In this document: piece by piece, positions 37,001 to 49,553 of the stretch
Position numbering within the stretch: the stretch's first letter is position 1
How the letters are laid out: every line of letters begins with the position of its first letter
Assembly: GCA_949752745.1 (NCBI GenBank)
Contig: OX457026.1
Location: forward strand, 74,650,742 to 74,714,741
DNA from: Protula sp. h YS-2021
Lineage: Eukaryota; Annelida; Polychaeta; Sabellida; Serpulidae
Length of the DNA stretch: 64,000 bases
Direction: 5' to 3'
Notes under the pieces: generated by a model
What the model saw: the letters and a program-made list of their open reading frames with translations, nothing else
Database searches by the model: none
Told to the model about the DNA's origin: nothing
Made by a program: the position numbers and the translations under genes

Positions 37001-40000
37001 TTCAACTGCCAACTGGTTAGCATACGTGTCCATGACTTTTTAAAATGACCCATAAAGCCGGAGGACTAATTTTGAAATAACAACCCCCTGGTTTCAACAA
37101 ACGCGGAGTAGTTCTGAAAGAATCCCCCCTTTTTTGTAGGAAACGCGGAATACGGGATAAAGGTTACCCCTTCCTTGAATAACTAAATTGGCACTCCGCG
37201 CGAACCTCGCCTGGCTTCAAACTTACTCCCTTTTCTCCGCCTTTTTTTTTTTTTTTTTTTGGACACGCTTGATAACACATAGATAATACCAAGTCCTCCC
37301 CATTGACTTCTTCAATGTAAAGGCTGGCAAACCTGGATACAGTGGTAGTGCGTCTGCCGGCCGTTATGTGTACAGTCTATGAACCGTTTGCTGCAGTCAT
37401 CGAGCGGACTGTAGCGCATGAAGCCATGCTGCAGCGACTCATCCCGCTTCCTGTGCCATTTGAAGTGCCTAATCATCTCATCCTTCTTCAGGAATACCTG
37501 CAAATAAAGACACTTATTACAGGACTTGTGTAAACGCCGTGATATAATTTTTCAATCTTGACCGGAACCCAAATGTCGATATATTTGTTGTGAAAATAAT
37601 GTTTTGCGTATTTGTAGTCAAAACACCAGTTAAGTCATGTAAAAATGCATTTGTTACAATTATATTTTGTTTATTTTAATTGGAAAAAGTTGCCAGCATT
37701 TTTTTCAATTCGTATAGCTTGTGAATTCAATACAACATGAACCTGAATAATTCGGACGCCTCCCTGTTTCTGACATTAGACACAATTTTTCAGACTCAAT
37801 GGTAGGTTTTACTGTATGAATAACCTCCGTAATTTGGACAAGCAATGGCGCGATCATTCGATGCTGCCTGTGTGTCTCACAGATAACGTCGATGTGGCTG
37901 TTCCGCCTTACTTCGCTTAATGCTTAACCCTTAAAGCCCAATGCCTGAACCTGTCCAAGAAGATACGTGAAAGGCCTGCATAAGACATTTAGAGGCCCTC
38001 CCACCGGATTCACTTTGAACGATTGGGTGATGGTTAATTGGTCTGGTAATTGCACGGTTCCGAGTTCGAATTCGGTTAGAGCTGGTAAGCAGGAGATTGA
38101 CTTTCATCCCAATAAACGAATACAGCGGGTCCATTGGGTTATCCCGCCACACCTTTGAACATATACATGAATGGATATGTGTCTACAAGACTGACGTCAC
38201 GTCGCAAATCCGTCCGTAAAAGCTTTAGTATAGCAACGTCGTCTCGACGTTACTCCAGTAGTTCTGAAAACAACCAGTGAACATTTCAACTTCGTTTTCA
38301 ATTTGCGACGTCGACTAAATCGCAACATAGCATCTGGCTAATGTTGCAGTGATGTATTTATGAAACGATGCATGAAATACTGGACTGTGTACAAACAAGT
38401 TTCGAGATATTCGATTCGTTAATCGATTCGATGCTTTTTGTCCCAGCCCAAACCCCACTTTCTCCGAGTCTAAACACTCTTTGGGGCACCGTTGAACAGA
38501 CTCCAGGACATCAACGTGGTACAGACGTCGGGGTCACCATACAGCGTCATCATTTCATCTCTCAACGAAAATGGCAGTCATGACAGCTCGCCACGATACC
38601 TTATGTTTGTCACTGTTTAGATGGTAGTCCTCGACTACTTTATTTCCGACATCTATCCAACGTCGGCAGACGTTGTTCCGACTTCCATTTGGAACTTTTT
38701 CACAACGTTGATCAGACGTCTGATAATCGACATCCATCCAAAGTCGACAGGAAGTCGTTGTTTCGACTTTCAACATCAACCCAAACCTGACGTTGATCCG
38801 ACCACGGGTGCTCCTTGTATCAAACGTCAGTCCAAACGAACTATGTTTACTAGACACGTCTAATTACGTTTCACAACATTATGATAAACATGCAATAATC
38901 AAGGTTCGTTTTAATGTTTCGAGGCATGAAACACATTCTTTGATGCCTTATGATGTATTATCTGAGGGGCTTGTGATTGGCAACATTGTTTATACCTCTA
39001 AATCAAAACACCCACTTTCGTCGAACTCATTCAACATCATTTGTGCGACTTTGTACACCAGGTGAACATTGTAGCAACGTTGTATGTCATTGCATATATA
39101 ACGCACCCGACATTGGATCAAGGTCGGGATTTTGTTGAAAAACATCTGCCTGCAGACGTCGATTACCCAGCGTCTAATGAACGTTGCCAAAAGCTTGCAA
39201 ATGTTTTCCCAATCGCCATCTAGACACAGTCATACAGTGTCGTGGCCACCCCCCCCCCCCCTCCGTCAAAGTACCCCCTCCCCCCCCCCCCCACATTTCG
39301 CCATTTGGTAACGCAGCATACTGTCAAGCCAATTTTCTTAATATTTTCCAAAGGTATGTGGGGAAAACTTGCGCGCTCCTGAAATTCTCATTTTTACGTC
39401 TTCATTTTGCTCTAGTTTCGAAGCGACCAGTCATGGCCGTCAGTGTCCCGACAGTGTCATGGCTTTCGGTACCTCGACAAGTCATCTAGCGACAATTCAT
39501 CTAATTTTCTAATTCTATCTAATTAATATTTGTTGCTATGCGCGGAAGTGTGTGTGTTAGGGGGCGTGGGGTGGGGGTGGGGGTGGCTGTTATTCGCTAT
39601 TCAAACTTCTTTCTTTATTGAACCAACGCTTCAAAGAAATTGCATTATTTCAATGTTGACTTTACTCCAGCGTCTACTTTAGGACCCTTGTATATACAAA
39701 AAAAGATAAATAAAATTTAGTTTAATTGTCGTACGTATTTCATTTAGACGAATTATCGCCCGATAAATTGTCGCTAGATGAATTGTCGCTAGATGAACTG
39801 TCGTGGATTCAGCTATAATATGTGTTCTTTCCTTGTGGAAGAAAGAAGCGGTCCATATCAGTAATTCTATTTTTAAAACTTTTTTTTTTACAAATTTTTA
39901 AGAAAAATGAAAAATAACCGCACGTCGCTCAGCTCAAATATATTTTTTCTTGGAAGAAAGAAACGGAATCCGTCACATGCATGCTGGGGGATGCTGGGGT

Positions 40001-43000
40001 ATCCAACTTATTTTTTTTTTCTATTTTTGCAAATTAAAAAAAAAAAAAAACGAAAATAACCTCACACTGCAAAGCTGCTATATATATGGTCTTTCTCTGT
40101 GGAAGAACGAATCGAATCCGTTCAATACTTGCTAAGATGTGATACAAACATGAGACAAATTACCCAAGTCCATAGCTGTAATATTATTTTATCAAAACAA
40201 AAGCGGCAATTTTGAAATTAAAAAGTTGAAAAAAATAAGCAAATGTTGCACAGCTCCAGTATATGGTCTTTCTTTGTGGAAGAAAGCAACGAAATCCGCT
40301 TGAATACTTGCTGAGATACAGCGCATACAAAACAAATCGGCATATGTCAAGCCTTTTTTTTAAATCAGCCAATTTTTAAATTTGTAAGAAAAACGAAAAT
40401 AACCTCGTGTCACACAGCCCCAATATATGGCCCTTCTTTGTGGAAGAAAGAAATGGAATCTTTTGGATAATCACCATTAGCAGGGAACACACGGGCGGTC
40501 AGATGGCCGGACGGGCGCGCAGCATTTAACGTATTCCCCGCTCCGAGTCAAGAGCGGCGGCGGAGGACTAACATTATTGTGTAAAAATGCCGCACTTCGT
40601 TCAAAACTTATGCTTAAGCTAGAACGGACGAACGGAATGGAAAGCTTGTATACGACTCGGCCCATGACTGAATTGTGGTAGCCTGTAAAATAGGGTCCCC
40701 ACAACAAAAAAGAAACTAACATACTGAGCTGTTCCAGAACACACTGACATGTACCTTATTGGGTCTGTTCAGAACAGACTGACACGTACCTTAGTGGGGC
40801 TGTTCCAGAACAGACTGATATGTGCCTTAGTGGGGCTGTTCCAGAACAGACTGATATGTACTTCAGCGGGGTTGTTCCAGAACAGACTGACATGTGCCTT
40901 AGTGGATCTGTTCAGAACAGACTGACATATACCATACTGGGGTTGTAGCAGAACAGACTGACATGTACCTTAGTGGGGCATTCTCTGCAATGAAAATGTT
41001 CTCTAAGTTGCGCCTCCCGACATTCTGCCTGTTTGCAATGGTCGTAACTGTTATATCTTAAAAAAAAGAAAAAGGAAGAAACATAAATTCAAAAAGGTAA
41101 ACATATTCTGTAAAATGGCGAAGTCGACGCAAGTTTAAGGCGAATAAAGTGTGAAGCAAAAATACAAACAAAGAAAAGCATTCTAGGATATAATGAATGC
41201 CAGAACTCTTTGCACACTATTTCAGAATAAATTTCACAGGATGCTCCTTATTTGCTTTTAATCTTTTCACAGGAAATGAACAACTAAAGCTATGCACAAC
41301 GCAAAAATGAAGGCATCGTGCTTGTCTTTACACAGAGCATGAAACGATGACGTTATGCTCCTTATCTATTACTGCTTTGATTTAGTTATCGGTTTCGTTG
41401 CGGTAAAGGTGATATTCTGTAGTATTCTACTAAAAAAAAAATAATTTGAAGATTTCTGTAACTTTAATACTGTGAAGTTTTGTTATTTGCGCTGTTACTG
41501 TGTTAACATTTACACATGTATTTACCAAGTTAATGAACATCGTGCATATTTGCAGTGACAACAGAAACAGACAAGAATTTCAAGCAAGAAACAGTGACAA
41601 TGCAAACTGACACGATGATATATATATATGACATATATATCAGAAATGTAAATGAATTGATGAAAAAAAGTGAGTAACAGCATCGTTTGTGGGTGTGGGT
41701 AGATCACGTATATCCTGTCTACAGCTTGCCATGAGCTCTTCATGAGCTATTCATCAGCTATTCAAATTGTGAAAATCAGTTTCATTTTCTGACATTTTCC
41801 CGTCATGGCACTTCCTTCCCTTTCTGGTGTTTTGTTTATTGTTTTTTTTTTTTTTTTTTGCAAAATTCGATAATTTAGTTTTCTTTTTTTTACGGATGTA
41901 TTCCCCTATACATGAGGCGTAGATAAGGGATCAACGCATCGACGCAAGCCTGTATTCCCTGTTGTCTATGCATGAGTCGTATCATGTGTCGTGACATGCA
42001 AAGTTATTGGAATTTTTATAAAGATCGGCTCCAAAACGGCCATAGCTTAGAGGTGGGGATCCACGGACTACCGCAGAAATATACAGAGGAAGAGAAGACA
42101 GACAGCTACAAAAATAACACAACCTGCTTGGTTTTATATATAACTCTCATGAGCAGTATCTGTTTGACAACACGGGTTACAACACTGTGCTTTAAAATTG
42201 AAAAAAAAAACTTAAGAAAAAGGTTAGAAAATATCTATTATCGTTAAGGTGAAAAGAACACAACAAACAAGTGAGACACACTACCTGGTGACGTACTTGC
42301 CATAGTCGGGAAAGTTCGAGTCTTTGAGCGGACTGTACAAAGCTCCGATCTTAGACGAGTGCACTTTGTCACTGTCTTCCGCATCTGGAAGAACCAATGG
42401 TACAAAAAAAAATAAGTTATACCCGCGACATCCTTTCCAGCGAGTAATTTCTAAAAAAAAATGGTTATTTTTTGTTAAAAAAGCTTGAAAACAAATTAAA
42501 TGTTTTGCCTATTCAGGATGTTGCTGATTCTCTCGGAACACACTTTCTAGTGCGACTGCTTAAATAGTTATGAACTGAAGGGAGCACAGAGGGACAACAC
42601 TGATGTGATCTTGCCATCGCAACTCCATGAAAATACAGTAGAGATGGAGAGAGAAATTGAATGTTATCTGTGTGCTTTGAATATAACTAACAAATATAAA
42701 ATGTTTGTGTAAGGCGCAGTAATACGATATGCTTTGGAACACTTAATCAATTAAAGCATGCCATTTTACAAATTTAAACTTAATTTAATGCTATCTGTCC
42801 ATCAACCACGTCTTCACAATTTATGCGATTTTTGACACCTAATGTAAGTATCAAAGCACGCATGGTGTAGACGAACCCCACATCTCTCGCCACCCCCCCC
42901 CCCCCCCCACGCCCTCCCTCCCCGCCATTTGAACAGAGTTTTGGAAAATCAAATATGATTTGCATAATCAAAAACTTTTCACGAACTATTTCAATGAAAC

Positions 43001-46000
43001 TTACGTTAAGAAATTTTAAAATTCTTTTTTTTTCTCCAATAAAAATCTTCCTGTCTTAAATTTCCCCGTACTTTTTTTCTTTCATATTTCTGCTCTATTT
43101 ACAGAAGTTCATGAAAAACTAGACACATAAGTTATGGCAAGACTGTTCAGTGTTTAAATGTCAAATTCCCCACTTCATATTTCGAATTGTCTTATTTGGT
43201 AAAAGACGCCAAAATAATTTATACCAAAAGCCAATTTATGCACAAATTTCATTTACCCCTACATTTGCAACCCCTTTTCAGAAGAAACGCTTTTTATTTT
43301 ATCATAAAGAAATGAATTCAAGGTTAAACAATCTTGAAATATATTGAATCTGTACTGAGACAAAAATACACTAAAATTATTCTAACCTCTTTCGAGTTTA
43401 TTTGCTTATAAGGGGTTTTGCACTAGAATGTTCATAAATTTTACCATTTCAGTATTTGATAAAACGAAAGGCGTCCTTTTGATACTGTGCGCTTTTCAAA
43501 CATGCCACAAAAACAAGCAAAAACCTTGTGATATATATTCAGTAAAAAATGTGTAAAAACTGCTCAGTGTCAATTGCCCAGTAAATATTCTAACGTCGAT
43601 TTAAGCTTGCGACGTCGGGCCCACCAATAAATAACCACTACATTAACTCTGGTTGTACTTTGGTTGTGATTGGTTGCAATCACAGATCAACGTCTTACCA
43701 ACGTCTTTGAGAGAATGTTGAGTAGATGTTTGGGTAAACAACGTTGTTTAGTTTTTGCTTGTGGTCGCGACCAAAATGCAACTTTCTCAAAAGTGAAATC
43801 AACTTCTTTGGTGCAATGTTGAAATCGGCAACGTTACAACTTTGGTACAACGTCGAAAAAATCAGCAACGTTGAATATACGTTGGAAACTCGACTCTGGA
43901 TAAGGCTAGAAAAATCAACGTTGTATAGACACCACACTAACAAGTAAAAACAAATCGCACTTTGTTGTCACTCACCGGAAATGGTAGCAATGACAGTTCA
44001 CTTCGAAAACAAACAAACGAGTACATAAAATATGAGAATTCTGAAAGAGAGCAAGTTTTTTTTCCCACTTACTTTTGAAAAATAGTGATGGAAATTGACT
44101 TCAAAGTATCTTGCGTGAGTCGATGTTTCATGGGTGGGGTACTGCTATGGAGGGGAGACCACACTGTGATATCGATGTCAAGATTACGATTCTAGATTAT
44201 TACCGTCCCGACGTTTGTAAATAGTCGCTTTCATGACTTCTATAGAACGTTGTTTTTCCGTAGTCTACACGCAACATCTTCAAGGAACGTCCATTAGATG
44301 TCGGATAGCCGACTTTGATCTGGCATCAGGCATGACGTCTATCAAGCGTTGTTGCAACGTCACAATGTTTACTGGGTAGTGGAACGAAAAGAATTGCAAT
44401 AACTTATAAACATTGCTGCTTCAGTAATCAATAAATTAAACCCCTCCTCCCCCCACCCCCTCTCAAGTTATTATTATTATTTTGCTGTTTTCCTCTTTGT
44501 GAGACAAGACCAAAGCCATTTCGGTTTTTAAAACCATTTATAAGCACATTTCACAGTGCTCTTTGCGCTTATTTCTTGCGTGAGGCAGAAGACATGTTAA
44601 ACTCTCCTTCGGTAAACCATATCACTTTCCATTATATATATATATTTTTTTTGCTTTGTGTTTTTTATTTTTTGGTTCTTTGATATTCACAACTATCGAG
44701 GGATTTTCTATAGCGGTCTCTGTTCCCTAGATCTACCCGCAATTCCGCCGAGTACAGCACGAATATATTCCATTTTCTGGGATCATGCTTTGAGTACGTA
44801 AACAGAAATGGAGTTCGGCATCATGTACACTTCATTTCCATAACAAATGCTATTGTTGGACACTTTCATAAATCGTCTGCAATTGTCTCTCAAAACGTCT
44901 GCACACTTTTTTTTGTTATCGGAATGACTGCTCAGTACGTGACGTCACAGCAGATTATTTGGTTGTTTCGTGGCTTCTGGTCTTGCGAAATATATCTTTT
45001 TTTTTGTAAATTTTATCGCATTCCAGTTGCTGTACATGTTTAACCCTTTATTTCTCAAATATTTTTGTCACAAAACAAACACTTAAAAATTCCGTAAATT
45101 AACTAAAATCTGGGGACGTGTGGATATATTTTCCTTGGTGGGTTGGAAAGGACGGGGTGATATCATATTATATCAAGATAAAACCAGTTTTTTTTTTGTC
45201 GGCACAAGAAAAATTCCTATTCTTTGAATCTTCTGTGTAAGAGCTTTGATAAGCAAAGTAAAATCCTGTGTTTTAAAACTGAATCTAAATTAAAACTGCG
45301 ATAAAAACTTAAGTAATTTTTTACAATTAAATTTAACCTTGGATAATTATAACGTTCGGGGTTTGCCGGCAGGTTTGTTATTTTGGTGGGTATAATATTT
45401 TGTCGGGTTGTATTTCATAAACATTACAACTGGTTATTAAATTATATCTTCGCATTAAGCATTACAAAACACTCTTGAGATAAAAAAAAAACGACAAAAA
45501 CAGCGTTCGCCTTGCAACAGTTCCTGACCTTTGTTATAAAAAGGTATAAAACACCACGGCATGGTTTCACGTAAGCAATAAAATTATTTTTGATATATCA
45601 GGACTTTGAGCCACTCCATGCAAAAGATAAGAATAAAAACGTTCTTCTATACAATAGTAATATTTTAGAAAGATTAAGGTAGAAACCACTTAAAAGCAAA
45701 TATACACGTGCAAAAATATCGGCACTCCGATAAATGACACAGATAAATGAGCTGTGATCACTTAGAAACGACAGTGCAGTGTCGTTGCCAAGCTGTATAG
45801 TGTTGTATTTATTTTCTTATTTTTTCTCAAGCCATATCCCCAAAAGGACAAATTTGATTTTGAGATTAATTGCACCGAAACTTGAGACACAGTTCGAAGT
45901 GTAGTTAAACGTCCTTTTCACCCTAACACCCGATTAGCTCCAATTTGTATAACCCCTAAGTTTGCACATGATTCGAAAACAAAACATATATGAAAAATTT

Positions 46001-49000
46001 AACATTTAATGTTTCTCCTCTTGTTGAGCTGTGTAGCTGAAGCCACAAATTCTGAAAACGTGTTACATGATCGCTCACTGGAAACAGAAGGATTAAAAAT
46101 GCGCCATCAGATTTTTGCCTACATACTACATAATGAAACAGTTTCCGGCTTGTGAAAACAAGCATGTCGTTTCGGCCTTGCAATATACTGCATCTACGAA
46201 ACACTCTTTGACAAAATATCAGAATAAAACAGAAATTCATTGGATTTGACTAACAGCAAAAATACTTTTGCTATGAAAAGGAAATTTGCTTTGTTTATCG
46301 CTTTATTTGTTTAATATTTTTTGTGCACTCCATCTGTTTGCATTTGTGCATCTGTTTAACATATGAGTCTGGTTTATCATGATATGTTTGTGCGATATTA
46401 TTGTCAATTATAATATAGTGTAAAACTGCTAATGTTCCACACGAATTCACTGAAAAAAAACGGAAAGTGTAAAAGAGAGTTCGCCTCGATTGTGCGAAGG
46501 CCCATGCCTGCATATTCGTTCTTTTTAACAGGAAAATCAATGAGATTCACATATTTGTTGCAGCAATGCTCTCCCCTTAAATAAATGATGTGTTTACATG
46601 GCAACATATTTTAGCACACGCTCCAGTTGTTCAATACCAAATGAAAGAGTCACTGCTCAGGGTTCACCTTGGGTGAGCATTGATCCAGCGAAGACTTGGA
46701 GCAACCTTCCGTGTCCCTCCATTAAGCAAAAACTAAACATAATGCAGCGAATTTATGGATCAGCGCAATAGTTGTAGAACTATAAGGAAAATGAACCAAA
46801 ATCTGCTGCTACCAAATATCAATTACGGAATAGGTGGGGATGGCGGTAGGGGGTAATCTTAATTAGGATACCTGTTATTTCTAGTTCCTCAGATCTCAAT
46901 CAACAGACTTTTAAATGAGAGTGTCAGTAAAATTTTTGTGTTTTTCTTTTTTAAAAAGCAAGGTGCATAAAATGTATATTATTGATGAAAAAACAGTAGA
47001 TTTTTTTTTCTTTCGCTCTCCTCAAAGCCGAGGTATGCCTAACAGTATTCTCTGAGAGCTCTACGAAAAGTCTAAAACGTTTGTCACTGCCTACTCCCTC
47101 CAAAATGTCTAAACACCAAATACGCACACTATATCATTTGTCCTTTTTTTCTGCAGTTTTTTTTTTTTATCTGAAATGTTCCTTTTAGCAGATCTGTGAA
47201 ACACACCGGCTCTGCAGAGAAATTACTGGGGCGCATAATCAGGCCAGTTGGGGCGCACAATCAGTAGTAAACCTGTAAAAAAAAACTTCCAGGCCCTATT
47301 CACATGTAAGGATTATCTGCCTATTCTTGTTTTTTTTTCACGAACTACTGCATATTTTAACATCCATTTTAAGTAAATAAGCCGCGGAAATTGAGACCGC
47401 TGTGACGAATTACCTCCTTCGTTAGCAACATTTTGACTTCACCCATGGCCAATAACATTACTGAGCTCACAGCCAACTAACGCCACCCCCACCCCCACCC
47501 GGCCACGTGTGCGGGGCTGTGAGCATTACATATTTATATTTCATAAGAAATATATATTTTAATACATTATATTTCTATTTTCATTAGCTCAGTTAAAAAG
47601 TAAATGAATAAATAAACAGTGAGAGATACCACTGATGCGTTTTAAATATACCAGCGTTGATAATACTGGGAACTTAATAAACATAAAAAAAGTCTAATAA
47701 GATCTGATAACGTCTGTTCGAAGTCCTGTTGATATGTTAGTATTGCTTGGGTGCAAATTGTACATTTTGCTGAAAAGCCCGCAATATGTTTATGTACGCT
47801 GTTTCAGTCTGTTTGCGAAGAAAATGCCTCATATTGGTAATCCATGACAAAGCACAAGGGTGGTGAATTGTAGCTTGTGGCAAGAAAAACTCACATTTTT
47901 GTAAAAATATCTTCAACGAATGCAGGCTATTTTTTGCGACTGGATCTATATCTATTCACGTGGCATTATAAATATACTCCGGACAAACATTTACTCTTCA
48001 TTTATCTTTGGCCTTATGCAAATGTCGTAAACGTTGCCTGGCAACTTAAACGAAACAAAAATATAAACGATTTGCTGGCTTGGTATTCTTTAACGATTAG
48101 TCTACCGGGGGAAAAAATCCGGTTCAATGAACATGCAGTTTTAGTTCCAAGCCTGTAAACCAACCGATCAGTTATGCTGAGTTTGGGCTTTTATAGGGAA
48201 AAAAACAATATTAAAGGCTCATATTTACCGAAGAAATATAGTCACAGTTAGTGACTTAGGACTTATATATCTGTTATGTAAGCCGAATAAACACACAAAC
48301 GCATATTTTGCCTTTTCACTCGAACTCCATTTGAAGGAACTCCAGTTTTTTTTTTATTTCAGGTTTTTGTTGATATAGATCATCGTACCATTTCTGTGTT
48401 CTTGGAAAATGCTAATTAGTGAGGAAAGATACCTAAACGTCGTCCATGTGAGGTCAAATTTATACCCTCTCATACACACACACTCCCTTCACCAACACAC
48501 CCAACCCTTAAATAACGATAAATAAAAGTTAGAAGCAAAAAAGTAGCTATTCAGAACGTTGTGCAATTTCGAGGAGACCGCTGAAAACGAAGAAAAAATA
48601 ATAGACGGATTTATGACGTCAGATTGAAATCGAATCTGCTTTGAATATGTCTAAACTCTTGTCAAGCTAAAATGCTAGTTCTGCTCTCTAAGTGACAGTC
48701 TCAACGTCGCATATTAAATTTTTAAGACGTGAGGAGATATTTGACGTTGTTTTGCCGTAAGAAAGAAACTTCACTGAATCATTCTGTTCTCAGGCCTCAT
48801 TCAATGTAAATATGTTGTCTTGGTAAGCACGTTTATCGCTTAATTAGAAATGATCTGGGGTTTTCGTCGTCTACATAATGTAAAGAATAAATTTACAACA
48901 GGGTTTGTTACAGACTAAAATGGGACTAAAAAATTTCACCGTGGGTTTATGGATATACAGGTACTGGCTATTCGAATTTTTCAAACAAACAATTTTTTTC

Positions 49001-49515
49001 GTGTAAACAGCTTTCAAGCATTTCCTGATCGAGAATAATGAATATTCAGAGGCCCAGTACTGGATTGGCAAAAGTTCAAAGTTTCCGAATATCAACGCAA
49101 ATAGTGGCGTGTCACCATAGCAAGAGAATTTACCTTCAGAAACATAAATCTACCGCATAATTGACTTAGTCCTCGGGCTTTTTTCAAATCAAGTGGTCTC
49201 TCGTATTGAACAGAGATCGACATTTTATGGGAGAAAACTACACCGCTTTTACCAAGCTGTGAACATGTTTATGTATAAGTGGGGTATTGATCCGGATTTA
49301 TCCAGAAAGCAGTGCACAAAAAAACCTCAGTTTTGCTTATTTTCCTCTAAACGTGACCCGACAGTCTTGTGAAAAATGTTAATGTCGATGATAATATAAT
49401 AAGTTCGTAGAAATTGGTATAAATTTAACATTGTAGAGAAAGTAATAATAATTTTATGCTGCATAAAATCATTTTACACAATATTTTTTTATGGTATGCC
49501 CATATAATTTTTCCT

Positions 49516-49553
<38 letters not shown>

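Noticed and set aside
37985..38160. True tRNA gene
   Set aside because: Only A- and B-box-like words are seen; no acceptor stem or anticodon arm could be paired, so it is listed as a SINE candidate.
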